A stretch of DNA of 64,000 bases from NCBI GenBank assembly GCA_022828595.1, contig JAKGHH010000002.1, positions 81,564,383 to 81,628,382 of the forward strand. The letters run 5' to 3'. This stretch comes from Nelumbo lutea. Taxonomy: Eukaryota; Streptophyta; Magnoliopsida; Proteales; Nelumbonaceae. Under the pieces are notes generated by a model. The model was given only the letters and a program-made list of their open reading frames with translations, had not been told where the DNA came from and did no database searches. A program made the position numbers and the translations under genes. Each line of letters opens with the position of its first letter. Position 1 is the stretch's first letter. Positions 54,550-64,000 of the stretch are shown piece by piece.

Positions 54550-56460
54550 TGAAGGGATACATATCCATCACATGGACGCCCAAAGAATGCAGAATAAGGG
54601 GCAAATTTCAAAAATTTCTCCCATCTTTGCAGGGAATCAAATTCCCTATTTTAGAAAAACATATTTTTCAAGGATCAATCTTGAACCATTAACCAAACCA
54701 GATCTAAACCAAAAAGAGTAAGAGGGAGGATGTACCTGATACAGAGAAACAATATCTCCCAATGAAGGTGTTCACGCCCACGGAAGGATCCAAAATCCTC
54801 TCCCACTGAAGATGGTGCATTGTAGGATGGAGCAGAATCAACAGTGTTCTTCCAAAAGAACTTGACCCTTCACAAGAATCAACAGGATGGCTTGTGAATA
54901 CAATTCCAATCAATCTTTTCCCCAAAAGATTGGTATCAAGATCAAATCTTGATTACTCCTATAGAGAGTAGGAGATTAAACTGCTGGAGGCAGCGGCTGT
55001 AGGAAGGAGGCAGCAAGAGAGTATTCGCAGGGAGCAGAATTCTCTCTTCTTGTAATTTCAGCGCTAAAGACAGGAGTTGTGTATTGCATGTCTAAAGGCT
55101 GCCGCCCCCTCCTCCTTTTATAGAATTAAAGGGATCAGCTCCTAATCCCATTAGGAGTTACTGATCCAAATCATATTTGGATTAGAAGTCCCTTTATGTG
55201 ATAAGGGATAATCCTTATCTTATCTGCAGGTCAAATCAGCCATCTCCTAATCTAATTAGGAGGCTTCCAGATCTAAATCTTATTTAGATCTTGGATTCTG
55301 TAAGTGGATAGGGTCTGGGCCCAATCCTATCGGCTGATCCATATCAAAATTCGCCCCTTTAATTGACTGGTCAAACCAGCCCAGTTCGAAATGGGCTTAA
55401 GGCCCATTTAAGGTTATGTATTCACTTAGCCTTCTAAACTGCTGCCCAGTTGGGCTTCCTTGTATGGTGTGAGACCCAAACATTGATCTACACATCATCC
55501 ACATGGGTTCGACCCAGCCTTTGTTACAAGGCCTGGCTGAATACACTGTTATGAATAGTGCACCCCCTGAAAGCCATCTCATGGGCTCTATGGGCCCAAC
55601 ACTTACCCTAAGTGGTCCCTGGGCCAAGCCACCTTGTAACACCCAGGGACTGTGGGTAGATGGAAGATTAGCCCATCAGGTATTATCCTAAATGGTATTA
55701 CACTTAACCTCTCAGCCCATAATGATCATACACTGCCTGACAAGAGAGGACCTCTCCCTCGGCTGCAAGGAACAGTGTTGCACTCTCTGCTTATATGGAT
55801 CTCGGGAATTAAAACCTTTTGCAAATCATTTCAAAACCATAATATATATATATATATACACTTTTATATCTCATATAAAATATATTTTGCAAAACAAATC
55901 TCAACGATTGAAATTGGTTGTTGGCAGTCTAGGTTTCCATCAGTGAGAGTGCATCCCCGATCACTAAACCCACTCAGATGAATACTCAGACTGTCCCAAC
56001 ATACCTAGGTTTTGACACCCGCTAAGGATCTCACTGATTGATATATCAAAGACAGCCCAATCCGACACCTAGTGCAGTATCATAATCGAGTCTACGGGTC
56101 GAGTGTAACTTTTCAGTTTTGCCCATCAATCTCCAAGGTCTAGGGCAATTCTGGAAATCTGGTCCAGTTCATAGATTCAATTAATCCTACACTATATGTG
56201 CCTAGAGTCTCACCCTAGCAGCTGAGACAGGCCACCCTAACCGAATTGGTGGCACCACAGTGTCAACCTTGTCAGGATAGGTCCCCCAGACTGACCCATT
56301 GGCTGTGAACATTCTAAAGTAACATGAATCTCATTAAGTGTCCAGTTTAAGGGTATTACACAGAAACTTACCATGGGAACATGAATCTAATATGCACTTT
56401 TATAAACTCATAAAGTACATCATCTTGATTGAAGCTAAGGGCATACAAAACTGTCTAACA
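54550..56460 (-). repeat. Element B 5' LTR, complete
   Basis: 1,911 bp, from TGAAGGGATACATATCC to CTGTCTAACA on the plus strand (TGTTAGACAG..CCCTTCA on the minus). It contains a short (TA)n run near 55,845. It fixes the length of this family's LTR. Confidence 0.88.
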
Positions 56461-56465
56461 TCTTA

Positions 56466-57374
56466 ATGGGCCCAACATTTACACCAAATGGTCCTTGGGT
56501 CTAGCCATCTTATGAAGGACCAAGACTATGGGTAGATGCAAGATTAGCCCATCAGGTATAACCCTCAATGGTTTCACACTTAAACTCTCAGCCCTTAATT
56601 ATCAAACATTGCCCGACAAGAGATGACTTTTCCCTGGATTGCAAGGTACAATGCTACACACTCTACTCACATGGATTCCGGGAATTAAAACCTTTTACAA
56701 ACAATTTATAAAACCATAATATATAATATATCTCTATATAAATATATATTGCAAAACCGAATTTCAAAGACATTTAAAATCCACTATCGGCAGTTTAGGT
56801 TTCCATCAGAGAGAGTGCATTTTCTCGATCATTCACTTTGTCCGATAAAGGGGCTGATCCTGTCATTATGGTCACCCACTCAGATAAATTCTTGGACTGT
56901 CCCAACATACCCAGGTTTTGACCCCCTCTAAGGATCTCACTGATTGACACATCAAAGACAATCAAATCCGACACCTAGTGCAGTATCATAATCGAGTTTA
57001 AGGGTTAGGTGTAACATTTCAGTTTTGCCCATCTATCTCCAAGGCCCAGGGCAGTATTGGAATTTTGGTCCGATTTAGGGCTTCAAGAATACCCACATTG
57101 CATGTACCTCATGTCTCACCCTAGCAGTTAAGACAAGCCACCCCAACCAACTTAGCGGTACATCAGTGTCAGCCTTGGTAGGATAAATCTCCCAAAATCT
57201 ATCCAATGACTGTGAAGACTCTAAACTAACATGAGTCTCATATGTGTCTAGTTTAAGGGTATTACACAGAAACACACCACAATAAAATGAATCAAATATG
57301 TACTTTATTCATTTACAATAAATGTCATAATGTACATCATGTTGATTGGAGCTAAGGGCATACATTGTTTAACA
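56466..57374 (-). repeat. Element A 3' LTR, inner part (after Element B)
   Basis: It continues the LTR after the second TCTTA (56,461-56,465), starting ATGGGCCCAACATTTAC and ending GTTTAACA at 57,374. The purine tract (AAGTGGGAGT on the minus strand) follows. It is homologous to 55,583-56,460, the same part of the Element B LTR, so the two lie side by side like a direct duplication. Confidence 0.85.
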
Positions 57375-58720
57375 ACTCCCACTTGCACTTAGGTCCAATT
57401 GGTTACAAGCTGGAGTCCCATACTTTCCACTTGTTTCTCAAACACTTTCTGTGTTAGTGGCTTAGTCAATGGGTCTGCTACATTTTCCGCTGATGCTACC
57501 TTCTGAATTAGGACATCCCTTCTTCCAACTATCTCCCGTAGTATATGGTACTTCCTCTTGATGTGCTCTGACTTTGAATGGATTCGTGTCTCCTTAGCCT
57601 GAGCAATGGCTCTAGTGTTGTCACACAGTAGTGGAATGGGTGATGTGCTGGACGAAACTACTCATAATTTTTGAATGTACTTCTTCATCCATATGACTTC
57701 CTTGGCAGCTTCACTTGCGGCAATGTACTTGGCTTCGGTTGTGTGGAATCTGTAGTAGACCCTTGTTTGCTGCTTTTTCAGCTAACTACGTAAGACTCCA
57801 TCGTAATTATGTATCTAGATATAGACTTTCTATCATCTGGGTCTGTCTAGAAATCAGCATCGGTATACCCGAGGAATGTCTAGTCGAGTGCACAACATAA
57901 CATTCATGATGCTCCCTACAGTAGAAGCATAGGGAACTTCTTTCATGCCCTAAATCTCCCCAGGTGTCTTGGGAGACATACCCTTGGAGAGAGTGACTCC
58001 ATGCCTGAAAGGAACATTTCCTTTCTTCAAGTTCTCTATACTATATCTCTTGACTATTTTGTCAATGTAAGTAGATTGGGATAATCCAATTATCCTCTTC
58101 GATCTATCTCTATAGAGTCGAAGTCCCAAGATATAAGAGACTTCTCTAAGATCTTTAATGGAAAATTGCTGTGAAAGCCATACTTTCAGCGTAGTTAACA
58201 TTCCTACATCATTCCCAATGTATAGAATGCTGTCTACATACAGAACCAAGAATGTAACCTTATCCCTATTGGTATTCCTATAAACATAGGGCTTATATGG
58301 ATTCTTTTCAAAGTCGAACTATTTGATAGTAGAGTCAAATCGGATGTTCCTGCTCCTAGAAGCTTGCTTAAGTCTATATATGGATCGGTCCAGTTTACAT
58401 ACCATGTGTTCCTGACCTGTAGCTATGAAACCTTGCGTTTGTTGCATATAGATATTTTTAGTAAGATCTTCATTCAGGAACGCAGTTTTGACTTCCATTT
58501 GTCAAATCTCGTAGTCATGGTACACTGTTACAGCTAGCGGGATCTTAATGGATTTAAGTATGACCACAGATGAAAATGTTTTCTCATAGTCCATTCCCTC
58601 TTTCCGAGTGTACCCTTTCGCCACAAGATGAGTCTTGTACTTAACCTTACCATTGAGGCCCTTCTTCCTCTTATAGATCCATTTGCAACCATTTGCAACC
58701 AATTGCTTTTACTCCAGGAG
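57375..58720 (-). pseudogene. Element A reverse transcriptase and RNase H
   Basis: The minus-strand RT N-terminal part (58,502-58,702) reads GCKWIYKRKKGLNGKVKYKT, then KEGMDYEKTFSSV. The palm part (57,950-58,249) carries the catalytic box as LYVDSILYIG, with the second Asp of YVDD replaced by Ser. RNase H follows at 57,375-57,700, read through stops: LCDNTRAIAQAKETRIHSKS, then NVADPLTKPL. Several stops break the frame. Confidence 0.85.
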
Positions 58721-58729
58721 GCGGATCTA

Positions 58730-59760
58730 CTAGACTCCAGACTCCATTGGCCTCCATTGAGTCCATCTCAGATCTCATGGAATCTACCCACTTCAAGGAA
58801 TCTATGTCCTACATAGCTTCCATATAAGTCATGGGATCCTCCTCACTTGTTGTGACTTCCACCAAGTAACTTTCTTGGTCATAGTTGTGATGAATTAGAG
58901 ACCTGGATACCCGGGCAGATCGCCTAGGTTGGTTATTATCTAGAGTTTGTGGGACATCTCCCACTACCCCTGAGTTCTCCTCATCAAGAATAACTTCCTG
59001 ATGATGATCGTTCAGGATGTAATCTTCCTCCAAGAAATGGGCATTTCGACTACAAAACACCTTCTGCTCTCCTAGGTCATAGAATAAATACCCTATAAAG
59101 CCTTTTGGGTAACCTACAAATAGACAATGATTGGTCTAGGATTCCAATTTGTTAGCACTTGTTCTTTTAACATGTGCTAGACAACCCCAAATTATCAAGT
59201 GTCTTACACTTGGTTTCTTACCGGTCAAAAGCTCATAGGGAGTCTTTGGAACCGATTTGGTTGGAACCCAGTTTAACATGTATATCACAGTCTCTAATGC
59301 ATAACCCCTAAAGGATGTAGGTAATTCCGAGTGTACGAGAAGTGATCAGACCATATCCAATAAAGTCCATTTCCTCCTCTTTGGTACACCGTTTAATAGT
59401 GGTGTAGAAGGAGGAGCTAGTTGTGATACTTTCCCATTTTCCTTTAAGTAGTCCTTGAATTCTTCAGAGAGATATTCGCCTCCTCGATCTGATCGAAAGG
59501 CCTTAATGTGTCTCCCCAACTATTTCTCAACCTCTTGCTTGAACTCTTTGAACTTTTTAAATGATTCAGACTTGTGTCTCATTAGATACACATAACCATA
59601 TTGAGAATGACCATTGGTAAATGTTATGAAATAAATATGCTAGTTACGTGTCCTAACCTTCATGGGATCACATACATCAGTATGTATAAGGTCAAGCATG
59701 TTTGTTAATCTTTCATGCTTACCGTTAAATGGCGGTTTCGTTATCTTACCCTAAAGGCAA
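58730..59760 (-). pseudogene. Element A integrase and linker
   Basis: The linker frame 58,809-59,060 reads PQTLDNNQPRRSARVSRSLI. Upstream, in broken frames, the integrase core can be followed: LIHTDVCDPMKV, then YGYVYLMRHKSESFKKF, then AFRSDRGGEYLSEEF and [14 protein letters not shown]. The catalytic Asp positions of HTD and SDRGGE are visible. Stops interrupt it. Confidence 0.8.
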
Positions 59761-60380
59761 GGTTCATAGGTTGGAAGATCTTCTACAGTTTGAAAATCCA
59801 AAGGACCATCCTTTACCAACCTTGTGATATGATCTATGTTAATGTGGCCAAGTCGGTAATGCCACAGGCACGTGGGATTAACTGTATCACAGGTTCTTTT
59901 CTTGGGGTTATTTTCTGATGTAGTTTTGGTTATATTCGTTTCTAGAAAAGGATGGAGAACATAGAGACCATTCTCAAGTTCTCCATATGCGAGGAATTTG
60001 TTATTCCTTTTGATAGTAATCACATTACTAAAAAGAACAGAATAACCATCCACACACAGTTCTGAAATAGAAATCAATTTTTTTCTCAAATTGGGTACAT
60101 AAAGACAATCTTTTAATGTAATTATTCCATTTATGAAATACAATTCTACAGTTCCTATGGCTGTAGCTGCAACACTTACAGAAGTCCCCAAGTAAAGAAT
60201 CACTTTTCCATCACTCAGTTTTCTGCTTGTCCTGAACCTCTGTAATGTATTGTATGCATGAGTAGAAGCCCTGGAGTCAATACACCAGGAAGCAGAAGTG
60301 ACCAACATATTGGTCTCTATGACAAATGATTCGAAATTACCTTTTTTCTTGGTCTCCAGGTACTGAGGACAGTTCCTCAT
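59751..60380 (-). pseudogene. Element A protease and GAG-pre-integrase
   Basis: A 209-residue open frame with SASWCIDSRASTHAYNTLQR, where the protease active site DSGA reads DSRA (Gly replaced by Arg). It continues with LKDCLYVPNLRKKLISISEL and WHYRLGHINIDHITRLVKDG. It is the longest intact frame in Element A. Confidence 0.88.
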
Positions 60381-60461
60381 CCAATGGCTGGTCTATTTGC
60401 TGAACTGATAGGCATCTGATGCCTTGTCCTTCTTCTACCTTTTAGGATTGCTAGTTTTCTT

Positions 60462-61125
60462 CTAAGGCTTCTTCTTTGTCTTCCTCTTCTTGCCCGATTT
60501 GCCACCTTCAACAAGCATGGCTATGGGCTCATGCTTCTTTATCAGATCTTCAGCCCCCTGCAACATATTGCTGAGTTCTCGAAGGCTAACATTTAGCTTG
60601 TTCATATTGTAATTCATTATGAACTGATTGGACGAAGGAGTCAAAGAGTTCAGGATGACATATGTTTTGGTGATATCATCTAGCCCTGATCCAAGAGCCA
60701 CCAGTTCATTGATATATCCCATCATTTTAAGACAATGGCCATGAACTAGCAGGTTCTTGGACATTTGTGTGGTCATAAACTGCTTTAGGACCTTCTGATG
60801 AGTAGAGCGATTATGCTCTTTATATATTGTCCTTCGACTATCCAAGATATCCTTGGACACTTCGATCCGATCGAACTATTGTTGTATTTGATTCTCTAAG
60901 GTGGCTATGATGTAGCACCAGGCAAGAGAGTTTTTCGCTTCCCATTCTTGATATTCCTTCCTGTGGGCCTCAAAAGCCTTATCACCTGAACAATCCGGAG
61001 TTTTTCGCTTCCCATTCTAATTTCTCTGACATCTGAACCAATACAAGGTTACGAAACCAGTCAGCATAATTTGGGACCTTAAGCTTATTATCGTCTAACA
61101 GTTTGGTGAATTATTTCTTTTCCAT
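60462..61125 (-). pseudogene. Element A gag
   Basis: The start codon at 61,123-61,125 is followed by a stop within a few codons. Then come DDNKLKVPNYADWFRNLVLV, and in the frame 60,462-60,860 HQKVLKQFMTTQMSKNLLVH, MGYINELVALGSGLDDITKT and a Lys-rich tail. A GTTTTTCGCTTCCCATTCT word is duplicated (60,930 and 61,001) around the break between the two parts. Confidence 0.8.
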
Positions 61126-62953
61126 TTTTGATAAAATGCAAAGAAAATATTAGTCCACAACATGATTTGATTCATGTTATTTACATAGATATGACTTTTA
61201 ATCTATGTTCCATTTCCATTTGTTCATCTCTGAGATTTTCCTCCTATCTCAGTGATGGAGACTATGAAATATGTCTCTAGAATTGTGGGAAACTACATAC
61301 AATGCATGGAGCCAATTGTTTCAATTGCATAATCCCACCACCTTCTATGAAGGATCATATCCACTCATCTTAAGAGCTTTCCCTTTAGCCTTTGTCAGAC
61401 AAGGTTCATTGCCATTTTAGGTTAAACATTTCTGTCCAGTAAGTGCTTACCCATCATATTCGTGAATGCTAAGGTACCGTAAGAGAGTCTTCCATTTTAG
61501 GATAGGCCCCTCCTACATCGGTTTACGATGCCCTATCATCTTATGAAACAATCCAATAGATCCAGTAGCAAATAGATAGCCCAATTTTATGGTGCATCTC
61601 CTTATTATTGAAGGACCCATCTTCATGCTAATGATGGAAGGCCTTTAGAGAGTTCATCATATGAATCTCACTATCACATGCACTCTCATATTTTAATGGA
61701 GGGAATGAAATATTATGCCCTAGATTTATTTAGGTTAAACCAAAGTGGCTCCCACTGGCTTTCTCAAAGCCAGATTTAAGTGGGCCCTAAACGGTTAGGG
61801 TTCCACACGGTTCCTCTTGGGGAGGAAGCTGATGTGGGTCCCATCAAATGGGGAGATCATCCAGTGATCTTATGGACACCATGGCGATGATGTGCATTTA
61901 GCCATGGTGTGCGAAAGAGCCACTATCGAATTAACATGGGCCAAGTACTTATGGCCCATGTACATAGCACATCACACATCCATACATCACATGCATGAAA
62001 CAAATTGATCCAATCAATTAAAATATTTGTAAAACCCTTAATTAATTAGATTAAATCAGTATCAGCCCAACAGAGCCTATAATGTTATCATATAACATTA
62101 TCTAGGTACATGGGCTGTACTACAAAAGCAGTTCAGCCATGCAGCTAAATTAGGGCTGATTCAGTTTTATCATATTAAAATCGGGTTTTTACAGAGGTGG
62201 GCCAAATTAAAACATGAAGTGGGTCATCAACCCTTTGGCCTAAATTGAATTTGGGTCAGAAAAACCAATTCTATCGAATCAAGAATTCAGTCCAACCAGT
62301 TTAGACCAAATTTGGTACAAATCGGTCCAAGTTTTAGTGTCTAGTTTAAGATTTAATTCAAGAATAATGATTTGAAAAATAAATTAAATCTAGATAATAA
62401 AATTATCAAGAAAATGAAATCAGAGGGTTGCACTATGATTTTTTTGGACATCCTGCAAACCTACAAAGAACAATTAATCACAGATTGCAGAATCGATATA
62501 TGCAAATCGCATATCGCAAAACTTCTTTCTATGGAATCTTCTTCTCCTTTGTTGCACACTCCAACAATCTCCAGATGGAACTAAAATAGAAAAACCTAAT
62601 TTTTCTATTATTACATCACATCGAATTCCTATACAATTTGTCTAAAAATAAAAAAATTATTTACGGACCAGATTGAACAGAAAAGAAATAGTAGGGTTGG
62701 CCAATCTTGGCACCAAAAAGATTCGATCTCCATCATATGTGCAGCCCAAATATTCAAGAAACATTCACAGAACAATTCTATAAATATAGCAGAATAATAA
62801 AGATTTATTTTCTAGATCATCTGCCCATGATCTAGGAACCAATTACTAGAAAAAAAATGCTAACTACGCAAATCGGGTAGAACGCCTTTTGCCCATTTGC
62901 GCAGATCCAGATCTGATCTAATTTGGTTCAAGTTGAACTAGCTCTGATACCAC
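61126..62953 (-). other. Element A long untranslated leader and primer site
   Basis: About 1.8 kb collinear with the leader of Element B. No coding region was seen. It ends at the perfect minus-strand TGGTATCAGAGC (62,941-62,952), one base from the LTR. Confidence 0.75.
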
Positions 62954-63673
62954 TGAAGTGATGGGAGATCCATCATATGGATGGATGAACCCTGCAGGAA
63001 GGGTGGGTGAAATTTCAAAAATTTCTTTACTCCCATCCGGGAATCGTATTCCCAATTTAGAAAATTGCATTTTCAAGGTTCGTTATTGTAATCAAATCGG
63101 ACCAAATCTGAAACCAAGATTAAGGAGGGATATACCTGATACAGAATCCACACAAAAGATCGTCCCAATGCAGGTGTTCATGCCCAAAGAGTGTACTAAA
63201 TCCTCCCTCCACTGAAGATGATACAACTTAGGATGAGGTAGGATCAACAGGTAGTTCTTCACCAAGAATTTGTGATTTTTCAGCAAGAATCAAATGGGTT
63301 GTGAGCACAACTTCAAAATTGTTTCTTTTAGCAAGAAAGAATATCAAGATCAAATCTTGACCAGATCCAAGAATTGGAGATCAAATAGGGTAGGGCGGCA
63401 AGAGCAGGGAGAAAAAGAACTAAAGGCAAAAGTCATTCAAATTGAGTTGTCTTCTGTAATGTCTATGTCTTTTTCATCTCTCTATTTATAACCTTAAAGT
63501 GACAACCTCCTAATCTAATTAGGAGTCTCTTAATCCAAATCTTTATTGGGATCTAAGCTCCTTAAGTGATAAGGATAATCCCTTATCTTATATGCAGTTC
63601 AAGATCAGCTTATTCCTAATCAAATTAGGAGTTCATTGATCCAAATGTTTATTTGGATCTAGACTCTTTAAGG
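62954..63673 (-). repeat. Element A 5' LTR, truncated
   Basis: It matches 50,803-51,530 in order (TGAAGTGATGGGAGATCC through TTTGGATCTAGACTCTTTA). It then breaks into Copia-3 pol sequence, so about 1.2 kb of the LTR is lost. Confidence 0.85.
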
Positions 63674-64000
63674 AGATGCACCATTTTTTTCTTGTCCCAT
63701 GGCCACCACCTCTCGGCCTTCTAAATTTCAAGGTGTGCCTCTATCTGACCCCACTCAGTATCGCAGTTTTGTGGGGGCACTTCAATATGTCACTCTCACA
63801 CGTCCAGATGTGGCTTTTGATATCAACAAAGCCTGCAAATTTTCACATGCTCCAACTGAGGAACATTAGGCGATTGTTAAAATAATTTTGAGGTGTCTCA
63901 TAGGAATTGTTAATTATGGACTGTACATCTCTATACAATCCTTGGGGTCATTGGTTGCCTTCTTTGATGTTAATTGGGCCGTCTATCCAGATGATCACTA
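63674..64000 (+). pseudogene. Copia-3, right portion (RT C-terminal part, continues beyond window)
   Basis: The plus strand reads [20 protein letters not shown], then [20 protein letters not shown] and [14 protein letters not shown], stop, then a LRCLIGIVNYGLYI segment. This is the standard copia RT connector that follows the palm. The YVDD palm itself is missing, deleted together with part of the Element A LTR. The element runs off the right edge, so its 3' LTR is unseen. Confidence 0.88.

Larger units (their letters stand above)
51813..56465 (-). mobile_element. Element B: internally deleted copia inserted in the LTR of Element A
   Basis: The element runs 51,818-56,460 (4,643 bp), flanked by TCTTA on both sides. 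The right (5') LTR, 54,550-56,460 (1,911 bp), is complete. The left (3') LTR is cut at about 52,593 and joined directly to the N-terminal gag coding region, so all of pol and most of gag are gone. The sequence is of the same family as Element A. Confidence 0.9.
50803..63673 (-). mobile_element. Element A: copia retrotransposon with 1.9-kb LTRs nested in Copia-3
   Basis: Minus orientation. The left (3') LTR is 50,803-57,374 and is itself split by Element B. Internal coding runs from about 61,125 down to 57,375. The untranslated leader is about 61,126-62,938. A primer site (TGGTATCAGAGC, minus strand, 62,941-62,952) precedes the right (5') LTR at 62,954. That LTR is truncated after about 720 bp where Copia-3 resumes. 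No outer target duplication can be read because of the truncation. Confidence 0.85.

Noticed and set aside
55583..57374. Tandem duplication of about 0.9 kb
   Set aside because: The two copies are the distal part of the Element B LTR and the resumed part of the Element A LTR, separated by the TCTTA target duplication. Nesting explains them without a tandem duplication.
1..64000. CRISPR arrays, bacterial operons, phage or organellar insertions
   Set aside because: None seen. The repeats are eukaryotic transposons, and no plastid or mitochondrial gene block was recognised. The NDUFA13 fragment is of nuclear gene type.

Overview
The window is nuclear DNA of a flowering plant, probably a dicot or magnoliid; I cannot name the species. 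The evidence is a spliced plant-type coiled-coil gene, low GC, Ty1/copia LTR retrotransposons primed by initiator tRNA-Met, plant L1-type LINE remnants and many MITEs. There are no operons, CRISPR arrays or bacterial features.

Region 1 (1-13,350) is intergenic and almost wholly small transposons. It holds a head-to-tail train of Tourist-like MITEs separated only by TAA target sites (2,470-4,018), several hAT-type elements with readable 8-bp target duplications (4,070-4,353, 4,620-5,470, 9,437-9,940), foldback MITEs, a tRNA-derived SINE (about 6,001) and a very AT-rich block (about 7,200-8,760).

Region 2 (about 13,375-42,865) is the only convincing host gene. It encodes a predicted 972-residue coiled-coil protein in four coding exons (16,154-16,518; 16,663-18,691; 18,837-19,043; 42,548-42,865). 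It resembles the uncharacterised plant family that I recall as DUF7653 (Arabidopsis At2g39300/At3g55060-like). Intron 3 is 23.5 kb and holds two complete copia insertions (30,034-34,259 and 35,585-42,242, both antisense to the gene), four decayed LINE pieces and a hAT MITE. One copia carries an inverted second copy of part of its own pol. The other has part of its reverse transcriptase region triplicated in tandem. The reading phase across the giant intron is preserved (0/0).

Region 3 (42,866-47,480) is intergenic again: MITEs, a possible Helitron 5' end, a LINE fragment and a gene fragment matching the C-terminus of the mitochondrial complex I subunit GRIM-19/NDUFA13 (B16.6), apparently with part of an intron.

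Region 4 (about 47,490-64,000) is a three-level nest of copia elements. A plus-strand element (Copia-3) is split within its reverse transcriptase. Inside it lies a minus-strand element with about 1.9-kb LTRs (Element A, 50,803 to about 63,673). Inside the left LTR of A lies a related element (Element B, 51,818-56,460) flanked by the target duplication TCTTA. Copia-3 resumes at about 63,674 and runs off the window. All pol genes are visibly broken, so these are fossils, although several are structurally well preserved.
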